A stretch of DNA of 64,000 nt from Archilochus colubris (lineage: Eukaryota > Chordata > Aves > Apodiformes > Trochilidae), in NCBI GenBank assembly GCA_023079485.1, contig CM041108.1, forward strand, positions 5,146,001 to 5,210,000, written 5' to 3'. The notes below the pieces were generated by a model. The model did no database searches and had not been told where the DNA came from. It saw only the letters and a list, made by a program, of their open reading frames with translations. Position numbers and translations under genes: made by a program. This document shows, piece by piece, positions 9,859 through 22,800 of this stretch. Positions within the stretch are counted from its first letter, which is position 1. The number at the start of each line of letters is the position of its first letter.

Positions 9859-12800
9859 CCATCTTTTTTTACTTCTTGTTTTTTTTACTTGTTGACCCTT
9901 TGTTTAAGCTATCCTGTCCTTCCATCCCTAGAAAATACTGGAAGCATTTGAAAAAGAAAGCAGAATGGATTTTGCATTCCCTGGCTATAGAAGTTCCATA
10001 CAACTGAATCCTGAAGCTGACATGATATTTCTGATCTCAGAACATTCTTTCTTGTATTGTCACAACCAGTCTTTTACTCTAAAACACAGTATAGAAAGTT
10101 TTCTGTGAAACAGAGAATTTTGCAATATAAGTGGAAAAGGACCTCGTTTGTCCGTATTTATGGTTTTCTGTTCTTTTTCTTTCTACTTAGGAAAACATTT
10201 TGGTGTTGAAGCATTAGTATAATGTACTTGTAATCCTATTTCCATTTTGTTTCCTATTATAAACAGATTGAAGAGATCAGCTTTGAAATAAGAGAGTTCT
10301 CTTAAGAAGACTACTTTGGGAAATGCATAAAGAGATACAAAGTCTTAATTTGAAAATATATTTTAGTGCTTTACAGCTTTTCAAATGAAACCAGGGCCAT
10401 TTTGATGTAAACATAAAAGCACACTATCAAAATGTTGCTGGTAATGTTACTTCAAAAAATAGATAATGTAAACAGAATATAGAATTACACTGCTTTTTAT
10501 ATATTATTTACTTTAGATGCATCAGTGTTGTTTGTTGTAGATCCAGTTTGTTTGAGGATGCTTGTGGAGTTTTCTGAGCACTTTTTCTTTCTGTTATTTG
10601 ACTCTGTTTAAAAAAGCAAAAATGTGCAAAGCATCATTTGTACAAATTGTGAGGCTAATGTAATAAAACAAGTGCTGGCTAGTCCTGTTGCTGGCCTAAG
10701 ACATATCTGTACCCCAGTACCATCTATTAATTTTCTCTTTCAATCCTTTCAGACCTTTTCAGTCCTTCTTTTCCCCTTTTGTTAGCTAAAAGTCACATGC
10801 TAATGTGCTATATATCAAACTGATACTGCTTAAAACAAATAATGAGGGAAACTGGACATCTAGGGTGAGATTTGCCAAGGTATTTAGATGCATCTATGTG
10901 CTTAGTAGGATTTCCAATGTCCCTAAGCATCTAAGCATCTTACATGCTTAGGAATTTTTGAAGATCCCATGAGGTGCCTATTTGCATCTTTAGTATTTAT
11001 TTAGAGGCTTTCTAAAATCTTGCCACCAGCCTACATCATATCTTACCAGTCTCTTACTTTCTCCTAATAATCACATCTCATTTTGCAATGCTGCTTAAGC
11101 AGAAGAAAGTAGGAGAGCAATAGAAGATGATTTTGGAAGTTAATTTTCTGTAATATTGTGCTAACAAGTCTGTATCCATAATGTTCACAAAAAGCAGAGC
11201 TTGAAATTGTCATCTATGAAGTGTCTGAATTCAGGAATTTACCTCTAGTTGTGTATATTTCATTGCTGTTAAATATCTGTGGGTTATCAAAGTCAGAAAC
11301 TTGCTGCATTTTACCTGTTTATGCTTGGGAAAATTATGCAACTTTCTAAATCTCCTGGGTGTAGATGATTTCAATTTAGTTTACGTAGCTAATAAACCCA
11401 AATTGCAAAACTTTGCCTCTTGTTTTATTAAGAACCAGAACTTAGAAAACCATTGGCTGACATGATCTCAGTTTCTTCCCTGAGGAACAAACCAAAGTTG
11501 TCACTGTCTCCTGAGGTGAAACTAACAGCTCATTCATTCTGTCTCTGAGGAAGGAGCTGCTGCTGACACCCACCTGGCACCCATCCCATCACGATCGGCT
11601 TTCCAGTTTTACTGAAGCAGGTTTGAACAGAAAATTAATTGGCTTTAAAGCTGCCAAATCTGATCAGCAAAGCTCAGCTGGTAACTATGTTTTCTTTAAG
11701 CTTCTCCTCCTGGTGCTTAAGCTGCAGTACCGTAGTAAATTAGCACCAACATCTAAGATGACAGATCAGTAACAGAATATAAATGGATTTAAAAAAAAAA
11801 TGGGGAAACATCCTAAAGGAAGTTCTGGCCCTCTTGAAGTCAAGGGGTTTTTTTGACAGTGAGTCTTTTGCATTTTGAAGCTTGCTGTGAGTACCTCCAG
11901 TCTGGGAAGTGTAAGTGATGAAAAACTAACACTCAGTTCCTCTTGCTCTTTTATTATTTAAGACATAAAAGCAGAAAATAATCGATAATGCAGAGGCAGC
12001 TTAGGTATTCACTGAAGATAATTCTTCTCTGGGAAAGTAACTGCTTACTTAAAATGAGACCTTTTGCACAAATGTAGCAATGTGGATGAATTAGAAAAAT
12101 ACCTAATTGACTAATTAATAGATGTGTTCAAGCTAATGAGACTCTGTCTAGAACTCATCAGGATTCAGTTTTGCTAATTGTAGGGTCTTTGTTGTGTCTT
12201 TGGAAAGCTCATGATGAAGGTGGCACTGGAAAAAGTGCAGAGTGGGTGTTTTTGCATCATCAGGGTGAAGAGCCATAAAAAAGGAGGGCACAGAGTCATA
12301 AATCAGTCAGCCCATCTCCCATCCTGGAGGAGGTGTGGAGGAATTTCTTAACAATTGCTTTGTAGTGATTTTGGGAACAACAAACAAACCAGAATTAACT
12401 TAGAGTAGCTGACTTAATATGGAAAAATGGCAGATTTGTGACAACTGACACCATCCTGTATGATATTACATAAAAATAAAAGCAGCCAGGAACTGGGGGC
12501 TGTGCGACTGAGTGGAAAATCAGTGAAAACTCATTTTTTATGAAAGGGGAGCCCAGGTGGTACCTGTGGTGATCTGCTTCCAGCCCAGCTCACTCCATAT
12601 TGATCCAACTGATTCAGCAGGAGGACAGCAGAGAATGCAGTTCCTTTTTCAAATGGCAGAAGTGAGGAGCAAATGCTACCAGTAACATACTTTTAATATC
12701 CATAAAAAAGTCATAAAGGGTGAAGAAAACGTGTTCTGTGAAGAGTTCATGGATTCATAGAGTGTTTAATTTAGAGAAAACCTCGCTCAAGGGAAAGCAT

Positions 12801-13383
12801 GGGAACAGGTAACTTAAAGAACAGTACTCAGGTGTGCACTGGAACTTGCAGAAAGGACAAGGAGAAATCAGCTTAATTTGCAGCAAGAAGATTTAGGGTG
12901 AGTAATAATCTGTCCTGTTTTAAGGACAGTGGAAAGGGCTACCTGGAACACTGTGCTTGCTGCCTGGCTGTGTCAAAGGATAGGATAGCTCTTAAGAGCT
13001 GCTCAGCAACATGAAGGAAACAACCACCACAGTCTGTTTGCAGGGGGCTGGCAGCTTCCTTCTGGCACCCCAAAGATATGGACCCACCTAAGGTCCATCT
13101 CAGCCTGAAACAGCAGAGTATGGTCTGTCCCTGCTCCTTCCCCAGCTGATTTGCTTCTCTAATCTTCTGTGGCCATGAGGCTCTCTGAGGTGCAAAATGG
13201 TTAATCAGATTTTCAACCAAAATGAAGAAAAAGCATTTTTTTTTTTTTTTTGAGAGGTGAAAAAGGGCAGACAAGAATCTTTAAAAGAATTGCCTTGAAG
13301 CCTGGCTGCCACAGGACACAGACACTTCTTCTCCTGGTTCTTCTCATTTCCCCAGCTACAACTGGCAAATAGCAACGAAATGG
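9859..13383. other. TEX12-BCO2 intergenic spacer
   Basis: AT-rich unique DNA of about 3.5 kb with frequent stops in all frames and no supported exon. It contains the old palindromic repeat relic listed separately. Nothing else is recognised. Confidence 0.6.
10862..11023. repeat. Old palindromic interspersed repeat relic (sauropsid DNA-transposon-like)
   Basis: Motifs such as gatttgccaaggtatttaga, taagcatctaagcatct, tgcttaggaatttttgaagatccc and ggtgcctatttgcatcttta resemble the 'feature-rich' repeat common in turtles and crocodilians, where it carries ...cctaagtcacttaggc... palindromes. The two ends are loosely inverted-complementary (gatttgccaagg versus ctaaaatcttgcc). The assignment is from pattern memory only. 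Confidence 0.4.
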
Positions 13384-13468
13384 TAATGTATGCTTTAATG
13401 TATGCTTTAATGTATGCTTTAATGTATGATTTAATATATGTTTTAATGTATGATTTAATGTATGCTTT
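13384..13468 (+). repeat. 12-nt tandem repeat (TTTAATGTATGC)n
   Basis: About seven copies of tttaatgtatgc with two variant units (tttaatgtatga, tttaatatatgt). It lies 290 nt upstream of the chosen BCO2 start codon and could be a length-variable element near the promoter. Confidence 0.9.
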
Positions 13469-13756
13469 CAGTGGCTCAGGCCCCAGAGGGTCCCAGTGCT
13501 CCTGAGCTGCTGCCCCACGCCCTGGCGTTGCCTGCCCTGGCTGCAGCAGTGGAGGGCAGCAGGCAGCAGGCTGGATGGGTGGCTGGCTGGCTGGTTCTGC
13601 CAGCCTCAGGCACTCATTCCTGGCTTTTATTCTGAAGTGATGATGTCAGGCAGCTCTCTCCACCAGATCCATCAGTGCTGCTGCACAACACTATCACCCT
13701 GGCACCGATACCTTTGCCTGGACATCTCCGACCTGATGCCTTCTCCCGAGCAGAAT

Positions 13757-13844
13757 ATGTTTTCCAAAATGCTGCTGTCTGCCATCAGCTTCCTGCTTAC
13801 TAGTTTGAAGTATTTCTTCTTCTCTACGATGCAATTCGTTCCAG
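13757..13844 (+). CDS. BCO2: BCO2 first coding exon, start choice
   Basis: ATG TTT TCC AAA ATG with A at -3 opens an 88-nt exon ending CCA G|gtaaaa. The one-base overhang exactly completes the GGT codon of exon 2 at 15649. The encoded [20 protein letters not shown] parallels the human start MFFRVFLHFIRS. The frame stays open upstream to 13496 with other Met codons, so a longer N-terminus is possible but has no visible homology. Confidence 0.75.
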
Positions 13845-16800
13845 GTAAAATATATAAACAAGCAAATGTTTCTATCCCATCATGCTGGAAGGATTTTTTT
13901 CTTTTGCTGTCAAGAGCTGACACGGGGAGGTCGAGAAATTTAATTTCTGTTGATCAGAAAATAGGAACTAAGCGATTAGAAGTGTTTGTTAGACAGAAAT
14001 CCTCTGTTATTTATTGAAAAGATGAACAGGAGAGGGAAGGGCACTGCACAGACTGCCTGGGATTACTAACAGATAGTGATGGGCTAGAGCTGGGAAAGCA
14101 GGAGGCAGCAGATTCTCTCTGGAAGGCAGCCTGCTGTGTAAGTGGGCTGTGAAAGGGAAAGGATGTTTAGAGCAGTGATGTTACTGAAGCTTTGATCTGA
14201 ACCTACAAATGGGAAGCTCCTTCAAGGGGCTTTATGGCATCACTGTACCCTGCACTCTGTGCCATCACTGTGCAGCTCGAGCTGTCTTTTTGGAGGGTGT
14301 AAGAGTGGGAGATCTGTTACCTCAGCATTAACTCAAATCATGACTTAATTCACTGAAATCTCTGTTCTTTGGTGGTGGTGTTTCCCTCCCCTTCAGAATC
14401 AGATTGCTTCTGGGGTATCCAAAGATCTGAAAGGTTCTCAAACCAGCCTTGTGCCACTGGAACACATTAATGGATAAAAATTATTAATGCTTCTTTTTCA
14501 CTGCACATATTACTAAGTTGGTGTAAGGCTGTGTCATCAGCTACCTCTGTGAGATTTTGTGTTTCCTCCATCCACTGTTAGGGTTTTCTGTCCAACCCTC
14601 ATTACTCAGAGCAGGTGGGGAAACTATTGCCAGATTTGTGGTTCCATTTTTTCTGGATATAACTAATAAATGCTATGATGACAGGCAAAGAAAGCATGGC
14701 ACACAACTCTCTGAATGCACATGAACAAGCAATTCCAGGCTATGAAAATTCTGTGGTAATTGCTTACAATCTTTAGAAAAGGTTTGAGGAAAAGTTACAC
14801 GTGCCAAAGGGAGTTTAAATCTTTAGCCTGTTTTTAAAGATTTGAGGTAAAATGGAAATTATAGCCCAGAAATGAGATTTTTGTGCTGATTTTCAGGTAT
14901 GATGTCCAGGCACATGCAGTAAGGAAAAGAAGGAATGATAGCACATTAGCTTGCTATGCTTCTCTCTTTCTTTCTGGTCTGGTAGGACGGGGTATTAACT
15001 TCCACATTGTTGTAGTTTGTACCAAGTTCTAGATTATGTGTTGAAATGACCCTAACTAGTTGAATTCTAACTAGATCCGATTTCAGGAAGGATTACTAAG
15101 ATGATCATATGAATGGCAAGGTTATCACAGGAGAAGGAAAATGAGAAGAACTTGGCTTGCTTAGCTTAGGAAGTGATACGATTGCTCACCCTAAATACTT
15201 GTGGTAAACACCAGAGAGGGAGAACTACCAAGGCCACGTAACAGTGCTGAATGTATATTCCTGTGAATAAAAACCCTTCTGTACATTCAAATTGTTTTTC
15301 TAATAGCTGGGCAACAAGGAGTCTTCCAAAGAGGAGAGGAGAGGAGAAGACTTTATACACAGACTTTCTGGGACTGCAGTTGGGTGGAGATGACCCAGGA
15401 GGTCTTTTCCAGCCCTGTTCAAGTTCTTGAGTGAAGTTGTTATTTCTGAACTGGATTTTCAGCTTCCTATGTACATGTGGGTATATTATGGGAACATAGC
15501 TTTAGTTTTAATAACTATTACACTTGGCTGCTTGCAGAATGCTGGATGCTGTTCTCACAGACATCTAAACTCAAGTTCTAATAATTGTATATTTATTTAA
15601 CTGAAAATCTTAGTTGCAGTCTTTTTGTTTTCACTGTTTTCTTTGCAGGTTTAAAGAATTCCTTGCACAGCCCATTGAAAGAACAAATCACCTTCCACAG
15701 CCCCAGAGGTTTGCAATGCATCTCACCCTTAATCCAGACTGTAGAGGAGACTCCTCACCCCATCCCAGCAAAGATCAAAGGACATATTCCCAAATGGATT
15801 AATGGCAAACTCCTGAGGAATGGCCCTGGGAAGTTTGAGTTTGGTGAAGAGAAGTAAGTCCAGGTTTGGTGAGTTTGACAAAAGGTTCTGGTCTGGTCTC
15901 TGCCTAAAGCTAAAGGGCTCTCAATGTCTCACCATTGTTTGGGACTCCTAGTAGTTTATTTTTAAGGCAAGGAAGAAAAGCCTCTGCTCATCATTCAGTT
16001 AAGGAGGGTTGCTCCCTCATCTGGAAACTCTCAGTGGGCTCTCTGAAAGTAGGAACATGGTTAACTTATTCAGGTTGGAGAGGCTGAGCCACAGAGAGGC
16101 TGTGACCTACTCAGAGTGATCTAATGAGGGAGCAGAGATGGGGATTAAAGCAGCCACACTCCTGGCCCTTCATCATTAACACAAGTCCATCCCACGAGCA
16201 CTCTGAAATCCAGGGCAGGATTTGTGAGGTTGATTGCACTAAACTGTGTTAACTGCTTTAGAAAAAAGTCCATCTCATTAAAAAAATACATATTAAAGTA
16301 TTTCAAGACAGCTGCTGCCTAATGGACTCTGCCATTCTAGCTAGCTGACAAGCCTACATCTTCCTCCTGTGAAGCTGATGGCAGCAGCTGGCTGTGGCTG
16401 CTCATCTTCTCAGAGACAAACCATGAGGTTTTCTCAAAGTCTCAGAGATTCTGTTTCAGGTAGAACAGCATCCTGCAAAGAGCTGAAAGCCAAAGGCTCC
16501 TTGTGCACTTGGGCTTTCAGTAACAAATCCCAGTCTTCTTTTACAGTAAAGCACAATTTCTGTTTCCTGTGCAGAAGTCTGCAGAGTGACTGCTTTACCA
16601 CTCTAGGTTATTATCCATAGAGTCCCTGAGGTCCACATTCAAAAGTATTATAGGGAGTCCAAATCTCTCTGAAAGTCAGTGCCTCACTTCAGGTCCCAGA
16701 GCTGCCAATATCCTTGATGTTTGGCTCAGTGTAAACATTTTCCCAGACTCATCCCAAGGCAATGAACGTCGAAGAGTTTCTGGGTTCTGGGCATCAGATT

Positions 16801-19800
16801 TTTACAAACAACAACAAACCTAAAGGCGAGAGGGAACAACATAGCAGAGCCATCCACTCTTCTTCTCTTATTTATCTCCTTTTGAAGGTTTAACCACTGG
16901 TTTGATGGCATGGCCCTGCTGCATCAGTTCCAGCTGGAGAACGGCTCGGTGCTGTACCGCAGCCGGTTCCTGCAGAGCAGCTCCTACCTCACCAACAGCC
17001 GCCACAACCGCATCGTGCTCTCTGAGTTTGGGACCCTGGCAATGCCAGACCCATGCAAGAGTGTCTTTGAGCGCTTCCTGTCACGCTTTGAGATGCCACG
17101 TAAGGGGATTTTTAAGCCTTTTTTCCTGGGGGAACTGGTGATTTGGTTTAAAGGGAGGTGTAAGGAAGCCTGAGAGGCCCATCCCGAGGCTGTGTTTTTC
17201 TCAGAAAATGATCCCCTTGGAACAACAACAGGAAAATACAGGTTGGTGTGAGGCTAAGCCAGGAGAACCACGTTCAATTTAATGTTCTAGTGCCTCTTTA
17301 GCTCACTCAGTTCCAGAGCTTGTTGAAAATTCCCAACAGAAATTTTTCCCTATGGAAACCCCCCGTGCAGTCCTGCTAATGAGCATTACAGTCTGCTGCT
17401 CCACCTGAGGCACAGCTTTGCCCTTAGAACACCTTGCCTGGCTAAGCTTGTAGGTTAAGTGGGCTAATCCTCCCCTTCCTGTACTGGGGCACAGGAGATG
17501 ATACCAGTAGGGTGAGAGAAAGCACTGCCTGGGCATGGAGGTGCATTGCCTCTGGGATTCAGCACACGTCAAGAGACAAATAGGCTTAAATGCAAGCAAA
17601 GTACTTTCCATTAAAACCAGAGCACACCTGAAGTTTGCAACTTGTTGCTCATGTGTGTCACCATCTTCTGCTTCTAATCTGTCCCGAGGAGATGGACCCT
17701 GTCCTAACATGTCATCTCTACTCTTCAAACTGCTCATACTCAGAACCATCTCCATTCCCCATCTTTCCAAGCTCAGCAGCTTGTGCCTGCACACCCTTGG
17801 TGCTTTGGCTCTACACAGAGATTGTTCCTCACTGCATGAACTGAAGTTCACCCAGACACAGTGTTAGTTGCAGGAATCACTTTGTCCTTAGCCCTCCTCA
17901 GACACCTGGCTAAAGAGTCTCAGCTTCCTTTGGAGCAGAAAGAACAACTCTGGCTGTTGTGCATGTGTAGCTCTCAAAAGCCACCTCCATAAGTCAGATT
18001 TAAAGAGAACAAGGAGGAACAGTATTCCCTGTCTAGGCCCTGTCACAAAAAGAGTGTCTCTGCCCTCTCCTCAGCCCAAGTTGTAGCTTCAAGTCTTGTC
18101 TCTCATTTCCAGTCCTGTAAATCAAACGTGGCAGCCTTCAGATGGCTGCCAGGGGAGAGGACTTTGGTTTGCTTAGGGAGGGTGATATGCAGAAATAAGA
18201 GGTGAGAAACAAAGGGTGTATGAAGTCTGACAATTACCTTCAGTGATTTCCACAAGAACCAGTCCTTCACCTTTTATCCTCACCTGTGCAGTTTCCTGAA
18301 TGCCTTTGTAGATTAGTGAGATATTTCTAATCAATCACAGAGGGATTAGTGTCATTGCAAATAGGTTTATTTGTTTAAACATGTCTATCCTGCTATAATG
18401 TGACCTTAAATAATGTGAGCTTAAACAGAGCTGTGTATGACTCTAGGATTTGGTTTCAGAACCAAGTGACAATGCCAGTGTGAACTACGTTGTGTATAAA
18501 GGAGATTATTATGTCAGCAATGAGAACATCTTCATGTACAAAGTGGACCCAGAAACACTTGAAACGAAGGAAAAGGTATGGGCAGGTGGGACAGGGGGGT
18601 TTTGGTACAGGAGAATCACTCCTTGCTATTTCTAAGAGCAGCAAAGCAAAGAGAGTTAACAGTACTCACAATTATACCTTTCCCCTGTTCCTTCTAGCTC
18701 TAGGCAGTGGACTCAAAGTCCACTTTGGAGAGAAAATACCATCAGTTCACTACGGGTGCTTTAAAAAAGTCTGGTAATTTTTTTGAGGCAGTGACTGTGT
18801 TTTCATGCATGTCTGTCTGGTTATTACATGGGATCCTGGCTAACAATCCCTTGTGTCTGCACTTCTGCCATAAGGAACATTCATGTCTCCCAGGGAATGG
18901 GAAGTGCTTTTAGTCCCTCTTTTAGTGGTACCACTAACACAGAGAGAAACAGAGTGAACTTTTAAGGATTTCAGGAAGATTGCAGACAAAACGAAGGCTT
19001 AGATCCAGATCCCCTATTAGGGCTGTAAGCACCAGGTTTGTCTTCATCAGACCTTAATGAAACCAACATTTAGAAAGATTGGGACTTGCTACAGAGCAAC
19101 AGGCAACTTGTGTATTGGCTGGAAATCTTTGGCTTTTGCAGGTAGACTGGAGCAAATTTATTGCAGTCAATGGAGCCACTGCTCATCCTCATTATGAGTC
19201 TGATGGGACAACATACAACATGGGCAATTCCTATGGAAAAAATGGTAAGGATGGGTATGACCAGGACTGGCTTGTGGATGGGGTGTACAGACTTCTGCTT
19301 GCTTCAAGGAACTTCAGTGTCTAAAAAGGCCTTGAACTTGCTGTTTTTCTTTGATTCAAAATGATGGCAAGCTAGATTACTTCTTTTTTTCAGAGTGTCA
19401 TCATGTCCCATAAAAATGGCTTCTCTCAGCAATTACTTTCAGATGATTCTGATTTTGTTCTGTGAATATCCAACAGATTCCTCTATTCATCTTTAATGGA
19501 AAACAGAATGATTTTCAAAATCCCATCTAGCACTGAAGCCTCATCTGAAGAATTTTGAGAACTAGCCACTGCCCTTTAGGATGATACCTCAGGCTGGTAC
19601 AATTCACTGAATGGTTGCCCAGTTTCAGGCATTTTTCATTCTTGCTGTTTTCATTTCCTTTTGGCTTAAGCAGTATCTAGTTCTGCAGCACATGTTGTTT
19701 TCAGAAAGTAGACTCTAGATCATTCTTCAGATGTGCCATTCTTTCCTGCTCATATGCTCAGATGTATTAAATGAGTGCCAGTCATCACCAAGGCCCGAAG

Positions 19801-22800
19801 TTTTCATTTCCTTTTATACACAAACTATAAACTTGGGTTTCTTCCTCATCCTGTTATCACAGACTCTGAAGTTACCACAAGGTATGCATGGCACAGTGAA
19901 AGTACGTGGCAGTCTACCAGACCCTTCTACTTCCTTATTATTTTTCTATGTAATCCTCTTCTGATAGTTTTATTGACTTGGTAACTGCCTTTTTGTTTTC
20001 TGCTCTGTTCAGCTGTGCTGTGGTCCCAAGTATTCTAGAGAAACAGAAAGGATCAGAGCCTGGGTTGGGTTTTAGGAGCATTGCCAGTCTCACATCTGGG
20101 TGGTGCTGAACACCTTTTCTGCTTTCCAGGATCCAGGTACAACATCCTCCAGGTTCCTCCACAGAAGTCAAACTGTACTGACACATTAGAGGGAGTCAAA
20201 GTGCTTTGCTCCATTGCTCCAATGAATCAGATGAAACCCTCCTACTATCACAGCTTTGGTGAGAATTTTTCCTATCTCAGACTCAGAGGATTTATCCTGC
20301 TGGGAGGCAGAAAGGGCTGCTCACTGCCCTCTACCCCTGAGATTATCAGGTTATTTGCCTAAGGATATCTCCTTCCTTTTCTTTTCAGGAATGAGTGAAA
20401 ACTACATCATTTTCATTGAGCAACCCATCAAACTTAATCTGTTGCAGATTGTCACTTCCAAACTCTGTGGGAAACCCATTTTTGATGGAATAAGCTGGGA
20501 GCCTCAGTTCAATACTTATTTCCATGTGGTGAATAAGCACACTGGGGAGGTGGGTGAATCCTGCCAGCTTGGATGCCAAGAAAAGAGTGCTGGGCAGCAG
20601 CCAGCTGCAGGAATAAATCCAGGAGTTACTGCAATACAGGCTTTATAAGCATGGGTGTAGGTTTATTAGAAATGTGATAACTTCATGCATTTTCCTCTCT
20701 TTGCCAGCTCTCAAAGAGCAGGCAGAAATAAACAATTTGGGGTTCCTGGGACTGCAGCAGAGTTCCTAAGTACTAGAGAGTATAAAAAGTTCAGTCATCA
20801 CCTGGGAATGATGCTGTAAGGGTGGAGCCATGGCAGTGAAGGTCTGGGCTTCTTTTTTTAAAGCAAGCATACTGTAGTTACCCAAGGGCATGAGACAGAA
20901 ACCCAAGAATGAAATGAGGAAGACAAGAGAAGTCTGTGAGGGGCAGGAAGGCTCCTTGGAGAAGACATTCAGCCTCTTTCCTGGTCACTGCAGGTGCTGC
21001 CAGGGCAGTGGTGCAGTAAGCCCTTTGCTTCTTTCCATCAAATCAATGCCTTTGAGGATCATGGCTGTGTGGTCCTTGATCTGTGCTGCCAGGATGATGG
21101 AACAACTCTGGCTGCTTACAAACTGCAGAACCTGAGGAGGAGTGGAGAAGCTCTGGATCGAGTAAGAGCTCTGTGTGTGTGTTGTGGAGAGGCTGGAGGG
21201 GCCCTGTGCTGGTGGAGAAACTTTCCTCAAGCAAGGTGTAATGGGGGGATGTAAACTGGGAAGAGAAAGCATGGCTGGATGGAAAAAACCTGAAACTAAG
21301 ATCTGTTGAGATGCTGGTGTTTTCCTTTCCTTTTAAATCTCTCAGCAGATCATCTCCCTGGGGTGTTTCTGTGAAACTTTTCAAACTGGTGTGGGACACA
21401 CATCTCCATCACCCTGCCAGAAGTACTTGTGTTTTAAAATCTCCTTTTTAAAGATACTCATTCTTCATATTCCTGTGTTATAACCTTTTCTCACCAAGTT
21501 AGGATTGAAAATTAGCTTTTGTATTATTTCTAAAGGGCAAACTTAAGAAAAACCCTGATGTTTAAAGGCATTACTTCAGAAAACCAACCCTTATTATGTG
21601 AGCCACAGAAACACAAAGGTTACAGGAACCCCTGCATTGTTGCTCACATTTGCCTCAAAACTTGCACTCATAAATCACTTTTTATGTCCAGCTCTGTCAA
21701 CAGCACAATTTAAAGCTGAGTAAGAGGCATTATTTTCATAAATCATACACTAGAAAAGTGGGTGTGCTTTCAATCTCCTGTGCTGCAGGTGTGTTCATTG
21801 GAAACCCACCATGTTGTGGGGGGAAAATCAGGCATTTCTACAGCAAATCTGAACATCCTCTATGCTCTGAGCTGAATAGGTAATTTTGTTCTGCTTTCCC
21901 TTGTTGCTTTTCTTTTTTTTTTTTTTTTTTCAAGGCTGTGGTGAACATGAATTCAAGTACAGCAATGTGTTAATAGGACCATTTGCTTTGCAAACTGATT
22001 CTAATTTTTGTTTAGCCTTTTCTGAGCACAGAAGAGCTGCTCTTTGATCTGTCTGAAGGTGTCCTTATGTCAACATGTGTTTTCAACAGTCACTTTGTTT
22101 AACTGACAAGTACCAAGTGCAAGTCATTTCAGAACAGAATCTGCATTTTTGGCTGCACCAGAAGACTGAGGCATGCCTGAGCATGACTTGTCTGCTTTCC
22201 CCAAATCATGCTTTTGCTTGCTGACTAAACCATACTTTTGTCTGGCAGAGTTCCACAAGCAGTCTGTTTGCCATGGCTGTACAAAACATACATTTTGAAA
22301 AGAGGAGTTCCAAGAATGCTGAATGTCTGCCACAATTAGGGCAGATATTCCTCTCCTTTGTTCCCTGAGTAAATCCATCACTCTCCTGAACTTCCCAAAC
22401 ACCAAGTCCTGAGACTGGAAAGAGGATAATTCTGCAGTCTCACTCCAGGCACTGAGCAGAGATTCAGCAGCATCCTTCTGCTCACTTTATAATCCAGGCT
22501 CCTCTGGAGACTGATGTAGAGCATTTAATCAGATATTTCCAGCCATTCTCTGAACAGTTCAGCCCCCCATGAATTTCACACTGATTTGCATACTCAGCTC
22601 AGCATTAATTAGTGTGAAGGCAATGCTGACCCATTTAATTAATTGTTTTTTTTGCTTCCTACTGTAAATGAACAAGCAGAGTCCTTACCCAAACTTGGTA
22701 AAATACAGAGCAGGAAGAGGAATGTGATTTCGGGAGGTGGGAAGAATGCCTAAACCTTCAGAATTCCTCCTGAAAAAGGCACTCAGCCTGAAATGCCACT

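Noticed and set aside
18441..18459. Alternative BCO2 exon 4 acceptor at 18446
   Set aside because: Joining there to exon 3 gives a stop codon within eight codons, while the acceptor at 18459 keeps the frame.
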